Source of the DNA: Dryas octopetala
Taxonomy: Eukaryota > Streptophyta > Magnoliopsida > Rosales > Rosaceae
Assembly (NCBI GenBank): GCA_963921425.1
Contig: OY992835.1
Coordinates: forward strand, 8,494,001-8,558,000
Reading direction: 5' to 3'
DNA length: 64,000 bases
Position numbers and translations under genes: made by a program. Numbering within the stretch: the first letter of the stretch is position 1; every line of letters starts with the position of its first letter. Below, in pieces: positions 43,841-54,597 of this stretch. The notes beneath the pieces are model-generated. The model ran no database searches. It had not been told where the DNA came from and saw nothing but the letters and a program-made list of their open reading frames with translations.

Positions 43841-45366
43841 TGTAACGACCCGACCCGAATTTCAAAATAAATTTAAATTCGTATTCGTAATGGCCATTTA
43901 GAGGCGTAGTGAGAAGTTGAGATGTGAGACCCCGTATTTTTTTTAGGTTTGTTTTGAAAAGTATTTCAAATATTTTGAGAATTCATTTTAAGGACTTTGA
44001 GAATTTATTTGAGAAATAAAAAGGTTTTGTGCTAATTTTTAATTTGGATTTTAATAATTATACCTTAGAAGCTTTAATTTTATTTATGGGTGTAGCTTCT
44101 TGGTAATTAAATTAAGTTTTGATTTGGGTTTCGAATCTATGTTTTAAGTATAAATTTTCTTACAAGCAAGTATTGATGATGTTGCATACGTAGAGATGAA
44201 TCTGAAATACAAGGGGCATTATATTGTTAAACAATGATAGTTATGAGTTAGTTTCGAGAACGTTGTGTTAGAGTTTGTGCGAGGATACCTGCCTGCCTGT
44301 GCATTAATCGCTTTGCACCGGGAGTGGCGAGCCTAGCTATTTACCTGCCTGCTCGTGTATCAATTCGCTCTGCACGAAAAGTGACGAGCATTCCTGCATG
44401 CTCGTGTATCGATTCACTCTGCACGAAAAGTGGCGAGCATTCATGCCTGCTCGTGCATTGAGAGCACTCTGTAGGAGAAGTGACGAGCTGAACTGCCTGC
44501 TCGTGCATCGAGATCACTCTGCACGGGAAGTAGCGAGCTTATCTGCCTGCTCGTGCATATGCACGGGATATGGCGAGCTTATTCGTTTAAACTTATGACC
44601 AGCAACTTTTCAGGTACTATTATGACGTGATTTTTATGCAATTTATCGAGATTTTTACTTGGTTTGACTTTAATTGTGATATCTAATTATTAGAATTATT
44701 AGCGTGCTTATGACGTTTTAATTGATACTACTGTCTAATATATCTTTTGGGATATTTTTTTGAAGCCCTTATATACTTGAGTTATTCAAATCCTTGCGTT
44801 TGAAGGCTTTATGACGTTTTCGGAAAGGTTTGAAAATTGGTTTTAAAACTGGTGGATTTTAAAAGACAAATCAAGTTTAGAGTTTACGAAAGACTTCACA
44901 CTATTAAAACCTTTTTATGTCCACTCACTGAGTTTCTCTCACATTTTCTCTATATCTTGTTTTAAATCTTTTCACCCAAATAGTAGCGGTGGTAGAGGTC
45001 GAGCCATACACGTTGAGGCATAATTTTCCACTTCTATTCCTTGGACATGTCCCTCGGACATTGTAGGCGACATGTCCCCTTAGTTATTTCTTTTAGCTTT
45101 AATGTAAAACTTGTTGTAATAGTGGCTCTGATAATTGCATTTGGACCCTGTGACTGGATTATTTTATTTGATGAGTTTGAGACTCCCTGTTGGTTGCGGT
45201 AGAGGTGGTTGTTGAATATTAGAAGTGTTTTTCTACAGATTTTATAAATTTAGGTTAGTCCATTTTCAGGGAAGGTTCTGCTAAATTTTCGGTAGGATTT
45301 CTCTTGGCTTTGGATCCCACAGGACCACTCAGAATTTCAAGGTGAAATTCAAGGACGGTTCTGTCA
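43841..45366 (+). mobile_element. Solo LTR of a Ty3/gypsy (chromovirus-like) element
   Basis: 1,526 bp, starting TGTAACGACCCGACCCGAAT and ending GGACGGTTCTGTCA. The flanks GTGAA and ATGAA match at 4 of 5 bases. The start, the length and the tail 'ttcaaggacggttctgtca' fit LTRs of plant Tekay/Del-type chromoviruses; this assignment is from general knowledge. No gag-pol lies on either side, so it is a recombined solo LTR. It contains the minisatellite at 44280-44580. Confidence 0.75.
44280..44580 (+). repeat. Minisatellite inside the solo LTR
   Basis: About five imperfect units of 50-65 bp built on CTGCCTGCTCGTGCATcga-CACTCTGCACgg-AAGT-GCGAGC. The units differ by short indels, and the last is shortened. 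Confidence 0.85.
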
Positions 45367-45415
45367 ATGAACCTTTTTAACATTGCAATTATTATGTTGG
45401 TTAATTGATCATTGT

Positions 45416-47740
45416 TGTAACACCCTGGATTTTTCCAATTCTATCGTGTGTTGACACATGTTTTTCAAATTTCTTTTGTAGTTAGAAGCTTAAGGTTTCT
45501 TAAAGGAAATGGAGTTTCCTTTGTCTTTTGTGTAACTAACTTTTACCATTAGAGGTTTAGAGTTGAGCTCTAGTATCTCATTTTGGTGATTACCAAGTTG
45601 GAATTAATTTTTGAGAATTAAATTCATTAGAGTTGCATTTTTCTTAATTTTTTCTCGAGAACAATATGTTGTTTTGAAGCTATATGAAATTAGGATTAAT
45701 TACTACGAATCAGTAGGAATTTTCGGAGAATTATTTGGAGTCCCGAGCTATTTTTTGTGAATTTACGAAGTTTGGAGAAAATAGAAAAAAAAAAATTGAA
45801 AAGAAATTAATTTGGATGCTAACTAGGCTGACAGCGTGACGCGTGGCGCACTGCCATTCTCCAGACACGCTGACAAGGCGTTCGCTGGCGCTGACAGCTG
45901 AGCTCACAAGGAGTCGCGTGAGTGCATCGCACCGAATCCTTAGCCCATGTTTTAATCACAACTGTCCAAGCTCATTAATTCCTTTTGATTTGGGCCATTG
46001 ATCCATGTGAGAGAGCCGGTCACTATTTATACGGGTCGTCTGACCCACATATTTGTCATTCAGGCCGGCCCACCCGTTTTGTCTCACAGTTTGTGTTACC
46101 CGTGGGTTTTCTCAACCCAATTTGTGTTTTAGCCCTTCTTTGTGCATTTTCAGTGCAATTTTTTTCACATTGGAGATTTACAACTTCTTCCAACTTCTAG
46201 TGCTTATAAATAGAGACCATTATCCCTCATTTTCACTTGCACCACCAAGTGAATTTAAAGTTAGTCACTCCTTGGGTTTTTGGGAGTCTCTCTAAGAAGA
46301 GACATACCGAAAGGGAAGAAAATTTTCATAGTTTAAAATTTAATTTGAGAGTGCAAGAAGGAGTCCTTAGGAGTGGAGTTAGCTTTGGAGGTCTACAACC
46401 GGGTATGTATTTTAATATTTTTGCTTTATTTATTTATTTTTAGGTTTTAATTTTAGGATGCATGCTTAGATTAATTAAGTATGATTTATTTATTAATTAA
46501 GCATGTCTACCTTTATTTTTGAGACTTATTTGTTTAATTAAAGGTAATTAGCATGCTAGAGTTAGCAAGTTTCTATCTCTATTTATTAGGACACTCTCGC
46601 TATAATAGTTGTCTTTTGCAACTGACATCATAGTTGTATCTAATGTGTATCGATCATCTGAATTATTATTACTTATGGATTTTTATGCATGTTTACCATA
46701 TACTATTGCAAATGAGGTGTTAAAACAATTTTGTGGAAATGTTATGCGATTTTGGAAATCAATATTTCTCAGGGAAATGTTTTTAAAGGTTTTTAAACCT
46801 AGCAGGGTCCCCTGAGGAAAGCTATGATCGTATGTAATGCTTACCCCTTACTTTCTTTGTTTTGTTTCCTTTCTTTTTGCTTATGGAGATTTGCCTCTTG
46901 GAGGAGATCTCGATTAAGGAGTGCGCAACTTGGATTCTCTTGTCGGGTATTTCCAGGTCTTTGTAGTAATATCTTTTGTTTTGCAGTGATTCTTGCTTTC
47001 CCATAAATGTTTACCATTGGGAACCTATTTTGAACAATGATATTTTTGGTTTAATCATTTTGTAAACTTATGTGGATTTTACTTATATGTTGGTAATTCC
47101 CTTTTCTGTGGTGTTGATTTAACTAGGAAGACTTAGAGTCTAGTCCATTTTATGAGTCTTTCTTATACTAAAACCGGTAGTGATATAGGGTTTTTAATCA
47201 AGTCATTTTATTTTTCTTCTTTGACAGCTTTATGTTTGGTTTTAACTCCAGAAAATCCCGAAGTTAAAACCTAACATGCAGCCTCTACAAAACCCACTCT
47301 ACACCCTAGGAGGGGAAATACCCTTCAAATCGGGAGAGAATTTTATTATGAATTAAAAGAATTTTCTTATAAATTAAAAGGATTTTATTATGAATTAAAA
47401 AGATTTTCTTATAAATTAAAAGAACTTTATTATGAATTAAATGAATTTTCTAATAAATTTTAAAACACCCCCGGTCTCCATCTAAAAATTGTTTTTCTAA
47501 AGGATCCAAGCCTAATTATCACATTTAACTATTCCACACTAGCGGGTTGGTTAATTTTAATTACTTATTTATTTTGATCTTATTACTTCCATAAAAGATT
47601 CTGTTGTGTAATGAGTACTTTGATCTAACCCGGTCCGTTTAAATTAAAAACGCTCAATCTTTCTTAAATGTCTTGGGAAATTAACACCGGTTTATTGGTA
47701 TTAATTCCTCGGGATATTCAATAAAGGTGTAGATCAGGTT
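45416..47740 (+). mobile_element. Second copy of the 2.6-kb LTR family, 3'-truncated
   Basis: It starts TGTAACACCCTGG and runs colinear with the minus-strand LTR at 22019-24607. Shared landmarks are 'gtgttgacacatgtttttc', the TATA region 'cttataaatagagacc' near 46204, 'caaccgggtatgtattttaa', 'tagcagggtcccctgagg', and 'ggtattaattcctcgggata' near 47697. It lacks the last bases of the other copy and holds MITE family Z copy 2 (47151-47520). It lies only 49 bp after the previous solo LTR. Confidence 0.7.
47151..47520 (+). mobile_element. MITE family Z, copy 2, inside an LTR
   Basis: Homologous to 29240-29639, with shared 'ctaggaggggaaataccctt' and 'acacccccggtctccatct'. The LTR word 'gatttaacta' appears before it and a similar 'catttaactatt' after it, suggesting that insertion duplicated or rearranged local LTR sequence. 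Confidence 0.65.
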
Positions 47741-47804
47741 CAACTTAATCTGGTCTATATTTGATCCATTTGCAAGCCTAAATATAATGTAGAGTCCATT
47801 AACT

Positions 47805-48060
47805 TTAAGGTATTCACAGTTCAAAAAGTTAACTAAAAGCATCCAATCTCACAAATTTAATTTTAAGGTAACATCAACCTATCAACAACAACTTTAAGGT
47901 ATTCACAGTCCAAAAAGTTAACTAAAAGCATCCAATCTCACAAATTTAATTTTAAAGTAACATCAACCTATCAACAACCATAAATTTAATTTTCAGGTAA
48001 TATCAACCCACCCATAACCACAAATTTAATTTTCAGGTAACATAAACCCACCCACAGCCC
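47805..48060. repeat. Two-level tandem repeat
   Basis: A unit of about 80-90 bp ('aactttaaggtattcacag' ... 'catcaacctatcaacaac') occurs twice at about 47808-47978. It is followed by three shorter units of about 40 bp carrying 'aaatttaattttcaggtaac' up to about 48050. Confidence 0.8.
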
Positions 48061-48625
48061 AAAACAACTTCAGCACTATGCACACAAATTTAATCGTAAA
48101 AGGTTTCAATTTTCACCTGCAGTTTTAGTTTTCACCGCAGTTTCAGTTTTCATTCGCAGTTTCAGTTATGGAGAACACTCTTATAAAGTCACAGTTTTAG
48201 TTATCTGACATAGTTAACAAACTCAAAAAGTCGCAGTTTCAGTTTGTATTTTCATTTTTCAATTTTAGTTCACAGTTTCAGTTCATAATTTTAATATTTT
48301 TCTAGATCTGATTTCCAGATCTTTTGAAAAAAAAAAAAAGTTTCATATTTGCGAAAAAGAAGAACAAGAAGATGATGAAGAGGAAAGAGAAGAGAGACAT
48401 AGCGGGGAGAGAGAAGAGGAAAGAGAGATAAAATGGCAATTGACCATATTTCACAATAAGCGAGCTGGCACCCGCTCTTGCAATGCAACTGATAGCTACT
48501 TTATTGTTAAATAAAATTAATTGGTGCACTAGAGATTAAATAGGATGCATAACATGCACCCTATAGTAATTAATTCTATAATGTATTATAACAAATAATA
48601 AGCATTACTCTTTACTTATTGTTTA
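48061..48625 (-). repeat. Second copy of the composite repeat at 7060-8090
   Basis: On the minus strand this matches 7060-7255: 'accaattaattttatttaaca', a CT-rich leader and 'cgctatgtctctcttc'. It is followed by 'cgcagtttcag'-type words related to the left copy's tandem array. The exon-like fragment at 7265-7460 is absent here. Confidence 0.6.
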
Positions 48626-48859
48626 CTTGTAAATTGTAACTTGTAACAATATAATTTTGTTTTTGAAATATTATCAATATGACGTCTACTACTTCTATAG
48701 AGATGAAAAGACAATCCATTTAAGAAGAGAAAACTATACACTAGGTGTGAGTTTGATATACGTAAGAGAGTGATAGACACAATTGAAGAAGTGTTGACAA
48801 TCATTACTCTCTCAAAACGACATAGTGTATAGTGTGTAGTGTGTAGTGTATTTAGATTT

Positions 48860-49095
48860 GGCAATATTCTACCCAACTCGTTAACACGATACGAAACGAC
48901 ACAAAAAATTTAGTGTTCAGGTTGAGACTTATTGTGTCGTGTTAAAATCGTGTGGACTCGTTAAGTTTCGTGTCGTGTTCGTGTTAACCCGCGAAACCCA
49001 TTAGTGAATAGTGACCAGTTAAGAAATAATTATTTTTATTTTATTTATTCTTATGATATTAATCAATTAATTTGCACATTTTTTAGATATTACTT
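48860..49095 (+). mobile_element. Truncated hAT copy of the 38749 family
   Basis: Starts 'ggcaatattctacccaactc' and follows 38749-39060 closely ('ttaacacgatacgaaacgac', 'tttagtgttcaggttga', 'ttaatttgcacattttttag'). It then stops, so the right half is missing. Confidence 0.65.
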
Positions 49096-49646
49096 AGGCC
49101 AAAAGACGTTTATGGTCCCTGTATTATGACTGAATCCCACTTTAGTCCCCGTCATTTCAATTTGCATTTTTTATGGATATTGGTTCCATTAATGTCGCAA
49201 TCAGGTCCAAACGTACCATCAAAATTGTCTACTTCAGAGCCAATCAGATGGTGCCACGTCGGCATGTTCACAACCCGGCCTTCACATTTTTTTTCTTTTT
49301 ATTATTCTCTTGATGTAATATAGTTACTTTTTGTGTGAATTAAATACACAAAATATAAAATATAAAATTAAGGAAATTCCCTTCAAATTTATATTTCTTT
49401 CATTACAACCCACGTATTTCCTTTTCATGTATTAACCCCTTGGACTAGTTGCCAATTCACCTACTTTCCGATTAACCTAATTTTTTGCAAATATTATCCT
49501 TCGATGGAGACCTAAAAGAAAAGTAGACAGTTTCAATTATCAAAATATAATGTGGAGTAGGCCCAATGAGAGATCCCATAAATAAGCCTAAATATGGGAT
49601 CCCACACTTAAAGCTCTCTATATCTATGTATATATATATATATATA
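49096..49646. other. Intergenic DNA with decayed repeat pieces
   Basis: No gene. Short matches to the 'ggtccctgtattatgactg' type repeat and to the MITE at 27038 ('aatatgggatcccaca') suggest fragments. A (TA)n run lies near 49627-49646. Confidence 0.45.
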
Positions 49647-50043
49647 GGAGTGCTATAAAACTAACTAGTTAGTAAGTTAATACAAACCTAATTATGCTTT
49701 TAGAACCACCACATAACTAATCTCATAATCCGAACCGTCATTATTTAGGCCATACTTCAAAGATCATCATTGCAAAAAATCAACTAAATTGAAAATCATT
49801 TGATCATCTAATTGAGATTAAATAAATATACGATCAGTGTTTTCGATAAAAGCATATAAATAGTTGTTGTTATAATCAAATGACCAAATGACTTCCGATT
49901 TTAGAGATTTTTTACAAGAATGATTTTTGAAGTATGACCTAAAAAATAGACGGTTCAGATTTTGAGATTACATTGTGCGGTGGGCCCAATAAAGTGGTTA
50001 GTTTTGTATTAACTTACTAACCAATTAGTTTTAGAGCATTCTT
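49647..50043 (+). mobile_element. MITE copy 3 of the 1761/2161 family
   Basis: 397 bp with terminal inverted repeats GGAGTGCTATAAAACTAACT and, on the other strand, GAATGCTCTAAAACTAATTG. The interior is colinear with copy 1. It sits between two (TA)n runs, so a TA-type target duplication cannot be told from the microsatellite. Confidence 0.85.
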
Positions 50044-51082
50044 GTATATATATATATATATATTAATCATAGTCAACGTTTTTTAAAATTCAGATATTCT
50101 AACTCTGTTTTATGCCATTAACCCCATGTCAAACCTTTTTTTATTATTTGACTATTTATTGTTAGTAACTGCTATTATTGCTTCCTAAATCTTTCGTGCT
50201 TTTAATGCTCATAATTTATTGTTTGGACTATTATTTTTATTTTTTATATTTTAAATATGAATTTTTCATAAACTTCTAAATAACATACACTAATAAAATT
50301 AGAATTCTATAATAAATAGGAATTTACGGACTATACTTCAACGCACCTACAATATAAAATTTCACTACTCACATATCCATTGTCCTTATAAGAATTAATG
50401 TATATTAATAATTAAGCATACACATTAACTAAGTGACATACACTAACAAGTAAATATAATAAACCTACATATAATTCTCATAAACAAATAAATAACCTAT
50501 AACAATAAAGGAACAAACATTTGTATAAAATAAAAAATAAATAAAAAAACTAAGGAACCTACATGAATTATTTAATAAGAACTGTCACGCCCCAATCGGG
50601 AATTAAGAGTAAATCTCGAATTAAGGAGTGAATCACACTCTAATTATAGTATTAATTTCGATAACTAGAATGTGACGGAGGAAAATAAATAAATAGAAAT
50701 AAACTTTGTGCTATCATTGTGCCACAAACTGGATTTAAGCTTAATATACAAAGTAAGTCGTACTTCTGTACATTACATCCTTCCCAGTTTCAAAATCAAA
50801 TTCAACTGCGACTCGGTTCATGCCTACTCACAATGTATAACTACTCTCGGTTAGCTTCACACTATCTCTCGCTAGTCGCTAGTACCTATAAAGTCTATGA
50901 GGGGGTGAGCACTAACTGCTCAGAAAGGATGTAGACCTTATCATGCAGAATTAATTAAACTGAAGCTCAGTGAAAACACCCAACATGTAACAAATAATAT
51001 ATATTATATTAATAATAATATTGATGCATGAATATTATGCTACACTTTCTCAATTCAATCCCTTGTAAAGTAAATTACAACT
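50044..51082. other. AT-rich intergenic DNA, possible LTR fragment
   Basis: No gene. TGTCACGCCCCAATCGGGAA at 50583 resembles the start of a plant gypsy-type LTR, and the following 400 bp could be LTR-derived. No end, partner or TSD was found. Confidence 0.35.
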
Positions 51083-51188
51083 TGATGTGCAGTGGTAAAT
51101 ATAGAGGACAACATTGAGTGAAAATGCACTTTAAGCACCAAATTGATATTTTGGTTAAAGTTGAGGGATCATTTGTGATAAAAAGCCT
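51083..51188. repeat. Single Mutator-like terminal repeat
   Basis: Matches the right end of the element at 37419-38459: 'gatgtgcagtggtaaat', 'gaaaatgcactttaa-caccaa' and 'catttgtgataaaaagcc'. The other terminus is missing, although related 'tggtccattt' sequence continues to about 51420. Confidence 0.55.
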
Positions 51189-51921
51189 ATTATTATTGGT
51201 CCATTTATTCTTAATGAGGAAATTGCACCATTGGTCTATTTATTCTTCACTTCGTTCCATATTGATCTGCGATCTTTTTATTGTTTCTTACTGGTCCACT
51301 CATTTTGTGACGTGTTCCATTGTAGTCCAAACCATCAAATTAGCACAAACGACGGTCTATTTTAGCCATATTTCACACCAGTGGGGGCACGTGTATAAAG
51401 GTCGCCAAATAAACTTATTTTAACTTTACTTACTCATATTCATTCAACATGAAATCTTCAATTATTTGTTGATGATCTCGCAACATGTTTGCAAAGACAG
51501 GCTTGCTTTTCCACCCTAATCTTTTATTTTGTTTCTTCCTTTTTACAGGAGGTTCAAGATCTACACAATGGATGACAACATTCTCGATATGATTAGCAAC
51601 TTGATCCGTCTGCTCTATTGGTACTTGCTGTAGCGGCTCTGCTATGGTAATTGGCTTTGCACCCTTCTTTGTTTTCATTCCCTTCAAATTGTACTCATAT
51701 TCTGGATCCTTAAGCTTCATTCTGCTTTTTGATTTTAGTCTTTTTGTTGCTTATGTCATTGGTGGAGGGCTCTTTCTCTTTCGACCATTTTTTGGATGTT
51801 TATCTGCTTCTTGTAGAGGTTGGTTTTGTTCTTCATATGTGATGTCATCTTGTTGTTGACCTTCCTCTTCTGGTATTTGAATTTGAGCTAAAGTCTCCCT
51901 TGCCACTTTCACGACGTCAAT

Positions 51922-52261
51922 TGTTGAGAGAAATCCCACATTAAAGATGTGAGGGCCTTGCTAGTGGTTTATAAGGGTTTGGGCTACTCCTTTTATTGCC
52001 AATTGGTTTTGGGTTAGATGCTCTAATTCTATCATGGTATCAGAGCAGGTTATCCACGTGATGCACCTAACGGCCACACGTGCTCCCACGTCACCCAATA
52101 TAAATTGTCCACGTGTTAGGCTTAAATGATGCCACACATGCGGGGGCGTGTTGAGAGAAATCTCACATTAAATATGTGAGGGCCTTGCTAGTGGCTTATA
52201 AGGGTTTGGACTACTCCTCCTATTGCCAATTGGTTTTGGGATAGATGCTCTAATTCTAACA
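51922..52261 (+). mobile_element. TRIM (miniature LTR retrotransposon), 340 bp
   Basis: Two 113-bp terminal direct repeats (51922-52034 and 52149-52261) start TGTTGAGAG and end in CA. They differ at 8 positions. TGGTATCAGAGC, the standard primer-binding site matching initiator Met-tRNA, directly follows the first repeat (52035-52046). A short G-rich tract (cgggggcg) precedes the second. The 5-bp duplication TCAAT flanks the whole (51917-51921 and 52262-52266). The internal part of 114 bp cannot code for proteins, so it must move with enzymes from other elements. Confidence 0.93.
52035..52046 (+). promoter_or_regulatory. TRIM primer-binding site
   Basis: TGGTATCAGAGC is complementary to the 3' end of initiator methionyl-tRNA and abuts the left terminal repeat, as in most plant LTR retrotransposons. 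Confidence 0.9.
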
Positions 52262-52710
52262 TCAATCTCTTCTTGAACATTTTTGCCTCCCTGTGCAAGG
52301 AAGTCACTTTTGGGTGACCGTTGGATAGTGTATGTTTCTTCATACACGAATCAGTGTTTTTGTTATAATAACATACTAAATTTCCAAGAATGTTTCACTT
52401 ATTCAATATCTCATATATATACATATATTTTTATATTCAATAAAAAAATAGTACCTTTGTCCCCCTTACTGTTTTCGTCCTTCTCATTGGTGTCTTTCAC
52501 TTGAACTTTTATATCATCCATCTGCACATATGCATCAACGTTTGGACTTCTTCTTATTTGCTAGCTTTCCAAGATTGTTACTCTTTTTGTAAGCTTTTGG
52601 ACTTCTAGTAGTGCTGAGTCCCGCTCCGTAGTGAGGATGTAGATTTTGTACTCCAAGTCCCCTAAATTTTTGCTCATTTCCATATGACTTGGCTCTTGTT
52701 GGATTTGCAC

Positions 52711-53804
52711 TTGTATACTTAGGTATCATTCACTTACTGCAGTGAGTAACATGTCTCACTAGTCATGCACCTTGTCTTCATCTAGATCACTCTTTTGCAG
52801 CCAATAACCAATTGGCGTTGGGCATTCCCAATGAGAATGTGTGTAAATGGTTCTTGACATGGTCTCTAAAAGATTTGCATATCTCATCATAAATCGTCTC
52901 TGTTCGTATATGCTTTTCTTTGTTTTTTATCTTTTCCTTGTTCTTGCTTTTCTTTAAGCTCCTTCATCTGCGAAAATTAAGTGTTTTAACTTTGTTATTT
53001 TTGGTACCTGTAGCTGTGCGGCTGGTTTAATTGAAATTCTAATTTTATGTAAACTTACATAGTTTGCTAAGTTTTTTCTTGGATAATCTGTTTCATTTTT
53101 GTCATTTTGTTGATCATCATCATCTCTACCATCTTCATCTCTGCCTTCATTTACACTGTCTTCTTCATCATCATCATCATCTTACCATATTTTGCTTTTG
53201 GTTTTCGAATCCCACTTTTGCTTTGACCAGAGTCATCATCTAACAAAGTTTGTACTGCATAAACCAAAAGGAAATAATCCGTATATGTTCAACAGTATCT
53301 GAATTTTTCTAAATTTTTTAATTATTTGTTTTTACTCACCAAGATTAGTATCGTAGCCCCACCAACATTTCCAAGGGAACCTTCTGGATTCCTCCTTTCT
53401 TCAACTTTGCTCTTGATGCACTTGTCGAGGTAGTAAGCTACAGTTTTTGACCATGAGTAGTCAGACAATGTCTCCAAGTCATCGCAGCATTTAACGAAAG
53501 TCCAGTCAAGTGAGCTTGCATAATTAAGAAACAGGACAGTGATCATCAGATCAATGATTATCAATTGTACAACCTTTCTGTCTTGCTCTTTTTCTTCCCC
53601 GGTCTTCTCTCTTGATTTCTTTCTTTTGCTTCTTACTGCTTCAGTTTTTATATCTGCTTGTAGTGCTTTCTGCAATTCGTCTTCCATTTTTTTCTTTGAT
53701 GGTCTGCCTTGTTTTGATGCCAAGAGTTTTATCATGCCTTCTATGTATCTTAAGAGACTGAGTGACTTTTTTCTTTTGATGGTCTTCTTAGAATCTAAAT
53801 ATGC
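52711..53804 (-). repeat. Left arm of a large inverted duplication
   Basis: Reverse complement of 53838-54327 plus 60151-61005, once the copia element is removed. Matches span the AT-hook exon, the intron (including 'aaataattaaaaaatttag', the empty copia target), the acidic exon and the segment ending 'aagtatacaa'. This arm keeps an open frame in the main exon. It has a deletion in the acidic exon compared with the right arm. The loop between the arms is only about 30 bp (53805-53837). Confidence 0.9.
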
Positions 53805-53837
53805 CAGACACATCTTTTGGTGTGATTTGCATTGGTT

Positions 53838-54327
53838 TATACTTAGATTCAAAGAAGACCATGAAAAGAAAAAAGTCACTCAATCTCTTTCAATATAAAC
53901 AGAAGACATGAGAAAATTCTTGGAATCAAAACAAGGTAGACCATCAAAGGAAAAAATGGAAGACGAATTGCATAAAGCACTACAAGCAGCTAAAAAAACT
54001 GAAGCAGTAAGAAGCAAAAGAAAGAAACCAAGAGAGAAGACCAAAGAAGAAAAAGAGCAAGACAAAAAGGTTGTACAATTGATAATCATTGATCTGATGA
54101 TCACTGTCTTGTTTCCGAATTATGCAAGCTCACTTGACTAGACTTTCGTTAAATGCTGCGATGACTTGGAGACATTGTCTGACTACTTATGGTCAAAAAC
54201 TGTAGCTTACTACCTCCACAAGTGCATCAAGAGCAAATTAAGCTGAAGAAATGAGGAATCCAGAAGGTTCCCTTGGAAATGTTGGTGGGGCTACAATACT
54301 GATCTTGGTGAGTAAAAACAAATAATT
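53838..54327 (+). repeat. Right arm of the inverted duplication, inner part
   Basis: On the plus strand it encodes the same exon as the left arm (SKQGRPSKEKMEDELHKALQ ...) but is more decayed. A TAG at 54139-54141 replaces the Trp codon kept on the left, and a small indel near 54236 shifts the frame. It ends at the copia target site within the intron. Confidence 0.9.
54323..54327. repeat. Copia target-site duplication, left copy
   Basis: TAATT directly precedes the 5' LTR and is repeated at 60151-60155. The left arm of the inverted duplication has a single TAATT at the equivalent place, the pre-insertion state. Confidence 0.95.
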
Positions 54328-54517
54328 TGTTGTAAATATATTGTTATAATTAAGTGGCTATTCCTGTAATTAGTGGTAGGGGTATACTAGTAAATATTTA
54401 AAACCTAGTAAACCCTATCTCTATATAAGGATATTTATAACATGAATGAAATAGACTGATATATTCTCTCTGCCTCCTCTTTTCCACAAACCCTAATTTC
54501 TACATACTTTTACAACA
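54328..54517 (+). repeat. Copia 5' LTR
   Basis: 190 bp, starting TGTTGTAAATATATTG and ending TTTTACAACA. It holds a TATA-like 'ctctatataagga' near 54419, which should drive transcription. It differs from the 3' LTR by two transitions (a T/C in 'cccta-ctct' and a C/T in 'ctctg-ctcc'). Confidence 0.96.
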
Positions 54518-54535
54518 CGTTATCAGCACGAGAAG
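54518..54535 (+). promoter_or_regulatory. Likely copia primer-binding region
   Basis: The sequence directly after the 5' LTR, containing TTATCAGCACGAG, is where reverse transcription is primed. It is not the TGGTATCAGAGC Met-tRNA site; the tRNA used cannot be named from this sequence alone. Confidence 0.6.
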
Positions 54536-54597
54536 CTCTTTGGATTATGGATCGCTAAACGAAAGAAGATCATCCTTCAATCTGTTCTTCAACCAAA

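Larger units (their letters stand above)
51430..53804 (-). pseudogene. Decayed plant-mobile-domain/DUF1985-like transposon gene
   Basis: Exon-like blocks on the minus strand run from the palindrome centre leftwards. At 53804-53322 there is an AT-hook-like KQGRPSKKKMEDELQKALQ, a basic KRKKSREK segment, and a helix-rich part with ASSLDWTFVKCCDDLETLSD, YSWSKTVAYYLDKC and NVGGATILIL, ending at a GTGAGT splice site. This pattern resembles the mobile-domain/DUF1985 region of plant Mutator-type or Ulp1-linked transposon genes; the match is from memory of the family and is moderate. Next come an acidic Asp-rich exon (about 53260-53060), a Lys-rich block (52729-52535), a Glu/Gln-rich block (51939-51751) and a Lys-rich C-terminal block (51720-51430). 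Stops separate the blocks, and a TRIM interrupts one of them. Confidence 0.45.

Noticed and set aside
52035..52046. TGGTATCAGAGC as part of a tRNA gene
   Set aside because: It directly follows a terminal repeat and is a retroelement primer-binding site. No tRNA cloverleaf surrounds it.
53805..53879. Start of the 185-codon minus-strand frame at 53879
   Set aside because: Its first codons lie across the centre of the inverted duplication, in the antisense of the right arm, so that start is an artefact of the palindrome.
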